From: Lates calcarifer
Taxonomy: Eukaryota; Chordata; Actinopteri; Centropomidae
NCBI RefSeq assembly: GCF_001640805.2
Contig: NC_066852.1
Coordinates: 4,200,194 to 4,264,193, forward strand
DNA: 64,000 nt
Direction: 5' to 3'
Shown: one piece after another, positions 1-11,722 of the stretch
Layout of the letters: every line of letters starts with the position of its first letter
Numbering within the stretch: position 1 is the first letter of the stretch
Notes under the pieces: generated by a model
What the model was told of the DNA's origin: nothing
The model's input: the letters and a program-made list of their open reading frames with translations, nothing else
The model's database searches: none
Program-made: the position numbers and the translations under genes

Positions 1-2435
1 CTCCACAAGTAAATTGCATATTCTAAGCTGGGTTACAACTCAAATTGCATCCAACACCCCAAAATTACCCATATCCCTTTAATATCTAAATTTCATATAT
101 TATCTACATAATGTGATGTATGAGGATTTTGAAAAATTATTTGTATTACTACCCTGGGATTGATCTCAACCATATCACTCAGTCTGAAAAGTTTTGAGCT
201 TCTGTGTACAACAAATGTCACCCTTCCATGAAAGAAATGTTGGATCTGTGTATTAAGTGTAACAGGTGCAAAATTGCCATGGTGACTGCTGTATGTGGAA
301 ATGTGTTGCTGCAGAAACAAGTAACATCTTACTGATAAAGACGGTTGTTGAAATGCAAGTGCTCATATCTGTATCCACACAACACAATATCTCTGTCAGT
401 AAAGTTTCTGGCTACAGGTGTATGTATTCCACTCATCTATTATGCAGCATTTTCACTTGAGTTTGATACTAAACTGTAAGTTTAGATGGAGTAATGTGAC
501 TGTGTGGAATAAATTCAGTACAGTATTTTTAGATGGAGTTGGAGCACCAGTAGAGGGAGCTAGATGACTGGGTGTATTGTTGTTTACCTCTAGCCTCAGT
601 GCTCTACATCCTGCTTTTGTCAAGAGTGATGAAGGCTTACACCTCATTTTTCTGAGCTAAATCACCCAGAGTTGTCTAGATCTGTGATTTGGAGACTATT
701 TTTGTAACCAGCATGTGTTTGTTTTGAGTGGTGTCGACATTGATTGAAGCATTTAATTAACTATGGTGAGAGGACGACATGATTATTCCTGTGTAGAGCT
801 CTAAAGCTTACATGATGTTATGTGATTCTAGCTCTTGTACATCTGGTGCGCTGCATGGTAATCACAGCAAGAACTGATGGAAATCTCAGTACTTTGTTAT
901 AGCACATTGCCAGCTAAGTTATTTGTGTTACTTGTGAGGTCATTAAGGCGCACACACATTTAGCTGACCCTGCTGCAATGGACTGTGCTTTACCTCAGCC
1001 TTGTGGCTGACCTCACAGGAAATTGCAGCCACACACACTAGGGCCTTATGTTATTGTTTTCAGACTGCCATTGTGCTTGAGGCTGTGTGTAGGCATGGAA
1101 TTAACATGAGGCAGTGGGTTATGATTCATCAATTACTGTATTAATCAAATGAGATCCACCTCCACTGCTAGATCTCACTTGGTCCCAGTATTTACCATGA
1201 TATTCAGGGTTATTTTTCAGTCAGTGATACCTGTGTTCATCCCCATTGGGCCCTTGCAACTTCATGTGTGTCAGGGGTGATGGCAGTACAGTGGTTGATG
1301 CAGCCGTGTACACTGTGCGGAGGAGTAAAGCATAATTTTCTGCATGGATTGTGGGGTGGTGGATATGATTTAATTCACCTCCAGTGTCCATTATGCAGCC
1401 CTAGAAAATGCACCAAAGATGCACTGTGTTGGTTTGTATCAAATGTCAAGACCAGACCAGGAGAATTAATTAGAGTAATTTTCTGTTTGCTCTAAACTGA
1501 AGGAACAAAGAATATTAGTATAAATGATATACCGATCCCCCCCAGCAGATCAGCAGTTTGCCTGTGTTGTCAGCCACTCGTTGTTCCTCTTTTCACCATT
1601 ATTTTTGGTTTTTATTTGTCACTCATTAAGTACTTTTGAATTTTATTTTTTCTCTGGGTCTTTAATATACCATTGCTGCTTTCAGTGGGGATTGAGAGAG
1701 AGAGTTTTGATTAAACTCAGTGAAAAAAAGTAAGGATCCAGACACTTTAAACCTCCAGTCTCAGTTCAGTGGGTTTCTGAGGCAGATGTCACTGGGTATC
1801 ACTTGTGTTTGAAGAGCAGTGGGAGCTTTGCATGATACCATGACAAACTTGCAGGAGGACCAACAATCTTTTTAAGGACATCTCTGCTTTATCACAACTT
1901 GGATCTTATTGTTGTGTTTGGGGATTTTTTTCCTGTTAGTGATAATGGTGATAATAATGAGATGATAATGTACTCATCTCGTTTACCATTGAGATCTGAG
2001 GGCATGGCAACACTAAAAAGAAGTCCAGTGGGACAAACAGTCAGACAGACAGGTTTGAAATAAACCTTAAGTCTAAGGCAAACATGTTTGGGGTAGAAAG
2101 TAACAACCATGAAAGATTGAAAAAGTGTGTTGAGTGATAGGTTAAGGATGCCAAGATGTTCCACAGAATGACACAGAAGATCTTTTGTGCCCACAGTTGT
2201 TAAAATTATGAATAATGTGACAATAGCCTGTTTCCTGAGATTTTGGTTTTACTGTCTGCATAATTGTTATGGGGTCTTTTATGCACATTGTTTACCTTTG
2301 TTAATTTTATAGGTTTATTTCAGCCATTTTATTTTATATTCATATTTATTGCATCACTTATGGTTGACATCTTACTTATTAATTGATTGGTTGTGGTATA
2401 TTTTTGTTTTTTAATTTGGGATGGGTTGATGACTC
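1..2435. other. Intron or upstream sequence, nothing recognised
   Basis: Likely dlg2 intron above the L27 exon. I see no exon-like segment, RNA gene or identifiable mobile element here beyond one CTCF-like motif at 545. Short ORFs look like chance. Confidence 0.5.
545..561 (+). promoter_or_regulatory. CTCF-like core motif
   Basis: CACCAGTAGAGGGAGCT matches most of the CTCF core CCASYAGRKGGC. It is a motif match only; no occupancy is implied. Confidence 0.25.
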
Positions 2436-2625
2436 CCATAACCACCTCCCAGAGGTTAAATACCTGGGCCTCCCCAACCAGTTTTCAGAACTGAAGAAAC
2501 CTTTCGGATGAGAGGTGAAACGTTTTCAAGAAACCTAAAAGAAGTCCAGTTGCCTTCAACTTTAGCACTTAAGACTACCATGACCTGGATGACTGAGAAC
2601 CTACACAGATATATATGAAGCTCAT
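2436..2625 (+). mobile_element. Probable retroelement 3' tail
   Basis: The stretch around GAAGAAACCTTTCGGATGAG, followed by AGGTGAAACGTTTTC and AAGTCCAGTTGCC, and later TGACCTGGATGACTGAGAAC, is a conserved arrangement that I recognise from many dispersed fish repeats, probably the 3' end of a non-LTR or Penelope-like element. The text before it (GAGGTTAAATACCTGGGC) resembles the RT motif EVKYLG. No long ORF remains. The family assignment is uncertain. Confidence 0.4.
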
Positions 2626-2818
2626 ATAGAGCCCAAAACACGGTTTCCTGCATCTTCAGGTGTTCTCAAGAGAGAACTTGATTTCAGTTTCAGAGTACTT
2701 ACATTGTCTAGAAAAGTGCACTTGGTATTTGTTTCCATGGAGATGCTATGAGCAAGGTGCCAGGATGTAGTCAGTTCAAATGCCAAAACTGTACAATTTT
2801 TCATGTGGGTAACACCTT

Positions 2819-3102
2819 GCGGCTGTGGCTCAGGAGGTAGAGCGGGTCGCCCACTAATCGGAAGGTCAGTGGTTCAATCCCTGACTTCTCCAGTCCGTGC
2901 TGAGCAAGATACTGAACCCCACGTTGCCCCTGATGTGTGTATCATTGGTGTGTGAATGGGTGTGCATAGAGCGCTTTGTGCATAGAGCAAGCGCTGTATG
3001 AATGTGTGTGTGAATGGGTGAAAGTGACACGTAGCGTAAAGCGCTTTGATTGGTCAATACAACTAGAAAAGCGCTATATAAGTACAAGTCTATTTACCAC
3101 TC
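2819..3102 (+). mobile_element. tRNA-derived SINE
   Basis: The head carries pol III promoter boxes: an A-box-like TGGCTCAGGAGGTAGAGCGG and a B box GGTTCAATCCC about 30 bp later. The body has repeated GTGTGTGAATGGGTG units. The tail reads AAAGCGCTTTGATTGG ... AGCGCTATATAAGTAC ... TATTTACCA, which is common at the 3' end of spiny-rayed fish SINEs. I could not identify a clear target-site duplication. The copy is fairly complete (about 284 bp) and intronic. The family name is left open. Confidence 0.85.
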
Positions 3103-3566
3103 AATGTCTCTTCTGCAGAAATCCAGGGTTTATGTTTTACAGTAAAATGAGGAAAATCTATTAAATCTGCATTTAAAATTAACTTACATTAACCTCATCT
3201 TCTTCTTGTTAATTTTATTCCTCCTCTCACTGTTCCCTCAAATTGATTTTAAATCTGAGTTTTCCACCCACTCTGCACTGTTCCTCTGCTAAATTCAGGT
3301 ATTCCCTTGCTTTGAACATCCACATTTTTGTCTCCAGTGGCGATGCTACTTCTTTAAACATTCACTTCTAGAATGTTCATTTGAACAGTTGTCTTAGAGT
3401 GTTTGAGGAATATATTGCAAATTGACAATGTTGCCATTATCCACCGCTGATCCACTGATGTCATGTCTGTTACCACCAACTACAAGTTTTTTTCTGGGCT
3501 AGAAAAACCTGTGAAGATCAGTTCCTGTCTTTATTGACATAGTCCAAGTCCAAGGCTGCAGTAATC

Positions 3567-3833
3567 ATTTAAGCAATATTAACCGAGAGGGTGTGCTTTA
3601 CCATCATTTGAGCATGACAGTGATGCGGTCAGGACCGAGGCGCTTGCGCAGAGATCTGCAAGCATCACACCCTTGAGTGTAATATTACGATTATACAAGT
3701 ATTACCAACAAAGTAAAATGTATATGGTGGAGTAATATTTTTAGTGATAAAGTGTGCTGTCATGCTGAGCACATTCTAAATGTCTTGTTGACCAATCAGG
3801 TTGCTTGGTTGGAGCTACTTGTATAATTATAAT
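3567..3833 (+). repeat. Dispersed repeat, copy 1 (partner at 35421-35687)
   Basis: From AAGCAATATTAACCG to GGAGCTACTTGT this sequence aligns along its length with 35421-35687. Both contain GTGATGCGGTCAG, CTTGAGTGTAAT, TACGATTATACAA, GGAGTAATATTTTTAGTGAT and CATTCTAAATGTCTTGT. Neither has an ORF. This copy has a changed hairpin region (extra GACCGAGGCGCTTGCGCAG) where the other has a perfect stem. It is probably a MITE-like element of unknown family. Confidence 0.6.
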
Positions 3834-4569
3834 TTCATGAACGACAATTATTAAATCAATCACACGTGGCCGTCACAAGTTAGTACAGGTAACTGCAATA
3901 TCCTGTTTATTTTGCCCAGAACTCAATCATATTCAATCATTGATTAATTTCTGATCTATTCACTATTCATGCATTCACAAAATTGTGAGAGTTGTTTTTG
4001 TCAAAATCCTGGGTTTTAATTTTACAAAACTGCTTTCCTGCATGAATTCTTTTCATTTTAATGCCACCAATCTGACCACACAATGTTATGCAGTTATGTG
4101 TGTGCTAGGAGATAGAAGGATTAGCTGGCACCTTAGTCACTGTGGAGGAGGGCTAACTGTAGGGAGGGGATACAGCTGGAATAATCGCTCCCCAGTGAAG
4201 CACAGCTTCACAGGAGCCATCACAGTCAGCCCCAGCCCACTCCACCCACCTGTTATGTAAGCATGAAGAAAGCAGATCAGCACTGTTAGACTGTGAATGT
4301 GCAGTCACTGTAAAAGTGATTGTGTAAGTGTTTTTTTTTACTTGTTTAATGACTCTACCAGTAAATTAGCATGTGGAACATATGGGTCAAAGAGAATGCA
4401 AATCTCCTCAGATCCACTGCAGGGTTGCCTTAGAAACCCAAAAGGGGTGTAAGCAGAATGAAAACAGTCAAAAGAAGAGATGTGACCAGAGAAAATAGAT
4501 GCACCTAGATAGAAATTTGCTTTGCACTGCACAATATTGGTAAACTATCAAAGCATTCCTGAGAAAATG

Positions 4570-4708
4570 CAATGCAGTGCATTTGGAAAGTACTCAGGCC
4601 CATTCACTTTTTTCACATTTTGTTATGTTTAAATTTCAGTGAATAGCTATATCAATAGCTCATATTTATAAATACACCTTTCAAACAAAATGTGTTTTCA
4701 CCTGGACC
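4570..4708. mobile_element. Tc1-like terminal fragment, possible host of the hAT insertion
   Basis: CAGTGCATTTGGAAAGTACT followed by CATTCACTTTTTTCACATTTTGTTATG matches the well-known end of a fish Tc1/mariner family (consensus CAGTGCATxxGGAAAGTATTCA ... TTTTTCCACATTTTGTTATG). Only this end is clear. The hAT element begins directly after it, so the older fragment may have been split by that insertion. Confidence 0.5.
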
Positions 4709-4710
4709 CT

Positions 4711-5674
4711 CTACATCAGGGGTGCACACACTTTTTCAGCATGCAAGCTACTTATAAAATAACCAGAACAAAATGATCTACCTACTATAAAAATGCAAAG
4801 CATATATTTAGCCAGGGATGCATAGTCTGGACAGTATCTGCTGATAGCCAGCCTCAAGCACACTTCCAAATGATCATCAGTCAAGGTGGAACGGTATTTG
4901 GACTTAATAATCTTCATGTGGGAAAAGGCTGACTCGCATAAATAAGTGGAGCCGAACAATGCAGTCTAGGAGTTAGCACATTTCTCTCATGTTGGGGTAC
5001 TTTTCCTGTGTGAGTAAGTTCCAGAACTGTCCGTGAGCCCTGGACTCCGGGAAAGCATCGTCCTCCCTGCGCTTGGCAATAAATCCATTTGAGCGGCCAA
5101 CCATCGCGGGTGCTCCGTCTGTGGTGATGGACACCAATTTGCACACTGGGAGCGTTGTTTTCTTGATAAAGTTTTTGAAAGACTGAAAAATCATTGCATC
5201 GCATGTGTTCTTTCATGGGCAATACTGTTAACAGCTCCTCTTTTGCAGTCATATCGTTAAACACCATCCGAATAAAAATGCACAACTGGGCTGTGTCACT
5301 CACGTCTGTAGACTTGTCCAATTGCAGTGAGGAACACTCGCAGTCTGCGATATCCTTCCAAAGTTGCTGGGTCAAATCCTCAGCCAGAAAAATGACTGCT
5401 GTCCGGACAACTGGGATTTTAGTTCCCTCGCCTTTCTCTTTCTCAGCTCGCTTTTCGTAGGGAAGTCAGTGTTGCAGTTTTTGTGAACAGTCCGAAAAAG
5501 CCACTCCATATTTCCCTTCTTCGGAATAGCAATGGTAGACTGGCAGATGAAGCAAATGCACTTCGAATACGACATAGTGAAAAAAAAGTCCTCCTCCCAT
5601 TCCGTATGGAAGTGGTAGGTTTTTGGCTTCTTACTTGGTCCAGCTCCCCCACTCATTGTTATACCCTTTCTTAA
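4711..5674 (-). pseudogene. hAT transposase pseudogene
   Basis: These are the coding remains inside the hAT element. The N-terminal piece (about 5443-5660) has the zinc-finger-like cysteines. The central piece (4973-5375) has the RNase-H-fold motif with DGAPAMVG. The C-terminal piece (4745-4960) has the conserved hAT tail, with LAISRYCPDYASLA near its end. The central piece changes frame near 5140 and again near 4980, and a TAG lies just before the C-terminal piece. About half of the usual length of roughly 600 residues is absent. No functional product is expected. Confidence 0.85.
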
Positions 5675-5945
5675 GTTTAGAAGAAATAAATTGGAGGCTA
5701 ACTGGGCAACTTGGTAGCTTGCTAGAGTTTTGGCGCACTTGGCGCGCTTGTACACGCATGCATGGTGACCCATGTGTCAGAAAAAATCAGATGTCAGACT
5801 GGCTGCCCTGTATGTCAATCAAGTGACAGATTTCATAGTGAGGATGGATGACAGCCTTACGTCTATTTTTTTAATATCATGCGATCTATCAACACTACCT
5901 TTGCGATCGACTGGTAGATCACAATCGATGTCTTGGACACCCCTG
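4717..5945 (-). mobile_element. hAT (Ac-like) DNA transposon, internally deleted, with intact ends
   Basis: The ends are CAGGGGTG and CACCCCTG, and the element is flanked on both sides by the same 8 bp, CTCTACAT (4709-4716 and 5946-5953), the diagnostic hAT target-site duplication. Subterminal GATCTACC/GGTAGATC motifs are present at both ends. Coding is on the minus strand. It starts with MSGGAGPSKKPKTYHF and a Cys-based zinc-finger-like region (CICFICQSTIAI) near 5570-5660, continues through STDVSDTAQLCIFIR and SITTDGAPAMVG, and ends with the hAT dimerisation segment LFGSTYLCESAFSHMKIIKS near 4900-4960. The middle of the transposase is missing around 5020-5060, and frameshifts and a stop break the rest. 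It is a dead copy whose clean duplication suggests a fairly recent insertion. Confidence 0.9.
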
Positions 5946-5953
5946 CTCTACAT

Positions 5954-8900
5954 TATATACACAACCTCCTGTTATCTTTTTACTATTTTACTATTTTTTG
6001 AAGGTGGGGCTACAAATTATGTTTAACTATGTAATTATTCAGGTGCCTGTTTAATGGTGGTATATTATTTTTTTGCAGGATAAACCTATAGATCTACATT
6101 GTGGAATATAAGTGGTGGTAGAGAACTATTTAATGAAGAACACACAATTTCTAACATCTTCTGGTATAAGCCATGTCCACCAGTATAATCCAAATACAGA
6201 AACTGATGATAGTAGCTTTGTGTTACACCCATAGTTCATGTATATGTGTCCCATGTTTGACTTGCCATACTCTTAAAAAATCCTTAATATTGCATAAACT
6301 CACTGTCACCCTGATTTTCCATCTAATATTTAACCACATTTAATCATATTTAACTGTGACTGCTGTGTGATGCAGAAATAGTAATAATATGCTCTACAGC
6401 TGAACAATATTGCATGTGTGTGCTGAAGAACAAAATTTGTGCCATCATAATGCATGTGACAAAAATACTCACCAGATTGGGATTTTGACATTGTATTTTC
6501 TGATAAAGCCCATGGATTAACAGTTAATGCCAGGGGCTTAACACATACTTCCACTGTTAAAGTATAATTACATGATTAAACATTTTAGCAAGCAGAATTT
6601 ATCCCGTTATATAACTTGCTGAATTTCTGGTCTATACATTAATCTATTTCATTTTAACCTACATTAGGTTTTAACCTGTTGCTCAAACATGACAGTGATA
6701 TGAAATTGGTTTTCCAGTTCCTGCACTGATTTCCTTTTCATTTACTGTAGGAATCAAAGCACTCCGTACATATTGAGCTACCCAGTTCAAAACTTTGTTA
6801 AATTATTTACATCAAGAGGGACAGAAAAATCTATTCTGTTTTTATTTATATCATATTGGTATTTTATTGATTTTGGTGGGTCATGCCAAACTAAATGATT
6901 AATTAGTCACTATTTAAGTCCATCAAAAAAAAAAAAAGAATAATAAAATTCCAATTAGTTGCTGTTTCAGTGTTGCTTTTCTCAGTTTCTTATCATTCTA
7001 AACTGAATATATTTGGGTTTAAAACAAAATCACTTTGAGCTTGTGGGACTTGTGATGCTTTTATTTTTATTAGCTGTAAAATATACAGCTAATAGCCATT
7101 TATTTTATTTTTAATTTACATGCAACTAGTACCATGGGGTTGGCTCTAAATGTTGGATATGCAGTTGCGTGTCAGCTACATTTCTTAAACAATACTGTAC
7201 ACTGTTAGCACTGTATTGAATCTTTTGGATTCACTCTGCCATAATAGTTTACTAAGTGACAGAGGCTTAAGAATTGATGTCATCAGTGAAGTCTTAGCCA
7301 GGGCACATTGTATTAGACAAATACACACCCTGCACTAGACAGTTAATTTTTTTTTTTCCTGTTGGGCTCATGATGCCTTTTACACGCAAGCATGTGCTTT
7401 AAATACTGTACCAGCTGCCGTCTTTAAAGCAGCTCAGCGGCAGAAAGAGTGAATTGACTGTTCCAGAGCTTGTTGTTACTATGTTTGTGTCAAGTTCTTA
7501 ATGCCTCACGCAAACTCAAACATAGCATGAAGAAAACACTCCACTGGTGTAGAAAGCAGACTCTGTAGATATTAGCTTAGGCAGACGGTTGAGAAATGGA
7601 TGCCTGGTTGTTGAGAAGTTGTTGAACCAATCCATCTGTTGGTGGGAGACATTGAGTTTTGTTCATTAAGAGGAGAGTTGGAAAGGACTGCTGGGTATGT
7701 TAAGCACATTACCCAAGGGAGAGCTGAATTAGAAATCAGCTACATGGGGTGTCAGGGCATTGTCTGCATTGAAGGGAACAGGCGGCCTCTATGTCTGAGG
7801 ATTAAGCTAGTTGTTAGCTTGCCACCAGGCATCTGGTGCTCGCACAGCACACTGTTTTACTGGATAGCAGCGCTGCAACATGACTGGAGAGAGCAGGGAG
7901 ATTTTACTGCACTGTGAGTTACTCTTGATAACTTTCCACTGCTGTATTTGTTAAAGTGAAACAATGAGTAGCTATTGATGATCACATTGATAGTTTTAGT
8001 CTGTCTGGATGTAATGCAGTGTAGGGAGGAAAGTAGTAGTTTATTTGAGACCACCTAATTGCTTGTTTACATTTATAAAAAAAACAAGCAAAACTGGAAA
8101 ACATTAATGTTAGGTGTTGTGTTGCAAAGTTTATGTAGCGTTACACTACATAACTCAGTTCTGACATAATAATAAAATGAGAGACAACTAATGACAAATG
8201 GTTTTGTCCCATGTAGAGTCTTACACATACTCACCCTGCTGCACACCAACCATTCAAGAACTGTTGAGGATTTGCATAAATTTTGCTGTATTCATTTATA
8301 TTCATAATAGCCTGTTTTCATTTGAATTACAAAAAGATAGAACTGCGACAGTTTTTCTTGTTTGTTTTACAGAAAAATACATCATTAAATCACAATTTAT
8401 TTCCTGTTTCTAAAAACAGAAATGCGCTGAATCATTTGTGTATGATTGTGACAGAAGCATGCCCCATGTCTGGTAGTGAATGCTAATGGCTTATTTTTAT
8501 TAAGATCCATTGAAATGTAAATTTCTTTTATGTGCAGAGCTAAAGCATTGCACTGGCATGGCAGATCACTTGTCAGAGGTCTGGTTCTTTGGTAAAACAT
8601 GACTAGCCATTCAAAAAAATGTGTCTGCATGTGTCTTCAAAAATGATAGGACTTGGTCTGAATGCCAAACAAAGAGCTCACTTGAGTCATACAAAGAAGA
8701 TGCTTTGTGGTAGATGTTGGAAAGATGCGCCAACAGATGTTGAGGAGTCTGTCACTCCAGAAGATTATAATGCACTAAGGCTGGTGCAGTGTTACTCATG
8801 CTTAAATTCAGTCAAAGCTGGCCATGTGGAAATGCTTGCACCAATACAGTCACTCGTTGTGGTTGAGTGAAAAGATGATGTTTCTGATTGGTGAACAATT

Positions 8901-9340
8901 TCTGCAATAATATTGTAAAAATCTGCAAAGGATTAATGTATTTTGGTGGAGTTTTTGCACATGCTGCTTTTTAGTGTAATGAAATCTTTTCTTATCCAGT
9001 CACATTGATATGTTATGAATCTTCAGGCAGGTTTTTATAATGTTACTAATAATATCACTGGGTATCTGTCTATTCTGTGTTACCATTCATTTCTGCCTCA
9101 TCTTCTGAAATTAATCATAATAACATCATTATATTGTCAGCAAAGATCACTTTAAACAATCTGCAACATACAGTTGCCAAATTTGGACCAAACTTCCTTT
9201 ATCAGGTGAGGCAGATGTAATGGATGTCAAGGTATGTCAACACTTTTCAAACTAACTCACAACTAAGCTGGAAGGCTTATTTTCATTGTGATCCTCTAAA
9301 GTAACACTCAGTGCACCACATGATAAGAAACAAATAATAG
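5954..9340. other. AT-rich intron, nothing recognised
   Basis: Apart from A/T runs (for example near 6927 and 7349), I find no supported feature. The ORF at 7639-7917 has no recognisable motif and no convincing splice signals. Confidence 0.45.
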
Positions 9341-9344
9341 TGAT

Positions 9345-9690
9345 AGACCAATATGTTTTTTTCAGGGCCGATACTGATACCGATTATTAGTAGTCAAGGA
9401 GGCCGATATCCATTTGCAGTAAAAATGAAAATACTGAAAACTTAAACAAATAACTCCCTAAAGTTTTCTTACAGTAAATAAAGTTTTCCAAAATTTCAGT
9501 ATAACTGAAATGTTATTTTATCTTTCACTTATCTTTGTTTTAAGCTCAAACAAAAACAAAAAGTGCAGGGAGCTCCCAGGGTCAGCAGCATCTCTTATAA
9601 AGTTAACTGAAATTTTAACTAAATAAATAAATAGCTTCCTGAAGTTTTATAAAGTAAATAAATACAAAGTTAAATAAAATTTGCACAGAA
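9345..9690. repeat. Probable dispersed repeat with GATACCGAT motifs
   Basis: CAGGGCCGATACTGATACCG followed by ATTATTAGTAGTCAAGGAGG and CCGATATCC is a pattern I recognise from repeats found many times in fish genomes. Two nearby internal segments resemble each other (AAATAACTCCCTAAAGTTTT and AAATAGCTTCCTGAAGTTTT). No ORF. The class is not assigned. Confidence 0.35.
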
Positions 9691-9699
9691 ATGTCAGTC

Positions 9700-11230
9700 T
9701 CAAATTGTTGTTCAGTGTGTGTTTCGCTGCTGATTGGCTGTTGCCGTGGCTCTGTGTGTAACTAATCAGATGGTGCTGTGGGTGGGACAATGCTGGAGAC
9801 AGCATAGTGACTGCAGACAGAGAGTTGAGGCTGCATCAGCGCCAAAATAACCGCGTTTTAAATTGATCTTTTATCTGCCTATAAGCAAATAAATATATAA
9901 GCAAATGAATACAATATAATCAAATAGAAATGACAAAAAATGAATATATAGCAGGTGGTGGGTAGCCATGTCAGCACGTTTTTTTGATTGCAAAAATTCT
10001 AGAAAAATATACCACATGGTACTCTGTAACTATTTCTTTAAGGCCACTTTAAATGTGTTCTGTGAAACACACTCATTCAAATCTGTGGGCAGATTATTCC
10101 ACTGTACTGCAGCACTACAGAGTGCCATATATATATATATATTAGCAATTTTGTAAGTGAGTTACAATTCAAAATATGCAGGATCAAGATGTGCTCATGG
10201 ATGGACCTTTGATATAACATCAATTTATTTTGAGCCATTTGTAGTTTGTTCTGGCTTCTGATCAGTTCCAAATTCATTCTGGAGCATAACAATGAACACA
10301 AACATACAACCAGAGTAATAAAGAACTATCTTCAATGACAAGAGAACGCAGAGTCTAGCAACAGGTGGTCTGGTCAGCACAGAGCTCTGATCTCCACAGT
10401 CAGAAGTCAGTCTGTGATTACATGAAGAGACAGAAGACACTGAGACAGCCTAAAGTCTCTAATATGCTTGGAACAACTGGCTTGCAGTGAACCTTGAAAA
10501 ACTGTGCAGGTATACTGTGGAGAACTGGTGCTCTTAAATATCGATTTGATTTCCATTATATAAAGTTCATCTATAAAAAAACAGAATACAATAGAATAGA
10601 AAAAGAATAAAAACTATTGATGGTATTATTTTTGAAAGCATCCTTGTTTAATTTTTAGTGCCTAAAACTGTTGCACAGTACTTTATATTAATAGATTTTA
10701 TGTCCATATTGTAAAACTCATACAATGTACATTGGTATTATATTAGATTTGATGCTTATTTCCATTTTGTATGGTAAGAGGTCAGAAACATTTATTTATT
10801 TCTCATGATTTTTTTCCCCTCAGTGTTGTATATTGTAGCATGTCAACACTGTGAGCCAGCAGACTCTGATTTTGCCAGCGAATGCTTCACCACCAACATT
10901 AACAATTTGTTTTATAGTTAGTTTTCACTAAATCTCAATGTAATTATTTACCTGGCAGTTTCTTTGTCCAATTCAAAATTTTGCTCTTAGAGTATAATGA
11001 ATAGTATTAAAATGCGTAAAATGAGTATTTAAATGCAACAGAATAACCTCTGTTATCCATGTCTTGCTGTTTGTCTGTGGTTATTCATGCAGCCTAAATC
11101 GTGATCTTGCAGAGATGAAGTGTAATGGCGGCTCTAGAAAATTTGGGAGTTAATTCAAATAGGTTTCAGTAAACAGGTCACAAAACCTTTGCTGTACTGG
11201 ACATATTCACAAAAGATCCTGTTGTATGCA
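9700..11230. other. Intron, nothing firm
   Basis: A short (AT)n lies at about 10126-10143. The sequence at 9990-10440 has the look of an old repeat but I cannot place it. No exon is seen. Confidence 0.4.
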
Positions 11231-11235
11231 TTCAG

Positions 11236-11493
11236 CCAGGGCCTTTCTGTGTGGAGTTGCACGCTCTTCCTATGCCTGCATGGGTTACTTCTGGATACTC
11301 CTGCATTCCAATGCAGATTAATTGGTGACTCTAAATTGCTCGTAGGTGTGAATGTGAGAGTGAATGTTTGTTTGACTTTATGTGACAACCCTGTGATAAG
11401 CCGTCTGTCCAGGGTGTACCCTGCCTCTTGCCCAATGTCAGCTGGGACTGGCTCCAAGCCCTCTGCGACCCTCAAAGGATAAGTGGTGTAGCT
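11236..11493 (+). mobile_element. Fish retroposon tail (SINE/LINE), copy 1
   Basis: CAGGGCCTTTCTGTGTGGAG leads through GCATGGGTTACTTCTGGATACTCC-type sequence, TTAATTGGTGACTCTAAATTG and GGTGTGAATGTGAGAGTGAATG to CCAGGGTGTACCCTGCCTCT and AGCTGGGACTGGCTCCAAGC. This is a very common fish retroposon sequence. Copies at 47095 and 56572 share the same landmarks. The tail is interrupted by a hAT MITE at 11494 and resumes at 11701-11720 (CTAATCAATGGATG), where the next element begins. Confidence 0.8.
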
Positions 11494-11700
11494 CAGTGTT
11501 TCCCAACCTTTTTGAGTTGTCCTACTCGCAGCATGACTACTACTTTTGTATTTAGTGTGATACTGCCTCTAGTGGAAGAGCGTGTAATTGTTCTGCCTGT
11601 CACTACACACCGCTCGCTTAGAGGACCAATCGGGTTAAATTGGATAATCTTCCACGGCACACCTGATGATTTCTCACGGCACACTGGTTGGGAAACACTG
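11494..11700. mobile_element. hAT MITE with perfect TIRs and 8-bp target duplication
   Basis: The element starts CAGTGTTTCCCAACC and ends GGTTGGGAAACACTG, a perfect 15-bp inverted repeat, over 207 bp. It is flanked by GTGTAGCT on both sides (11486-11493 and 11701-11708). That target length marks it as hAT. It has no coding capacity and sits inside the retroposon tail, so it inserted later than that tail. Confidence 0.93.
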
Positions 11701-11722
11701 GTGTAGCTAATCAATGGATGTA

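Noticed and set aside
2490..2545. Hammerhead-like core (GGATGAGAGGTGAAACG)
   Set aside because: The first core box would need CTGATGA and the flanking stems do not pair properly. The similarity is probably due to a shared retroelement tail.
2819..2895. Functional tRNA gene
   Set aside because: A and B boxes are present, but the cloverleaf is imperfect and the sequence continues into a SINE body and tail.
7639..7917. 92-codon ORF as a host exon
   Set aside because: No conserved motif, no convincing acceptor and donor pair, and no relation to dlg2.
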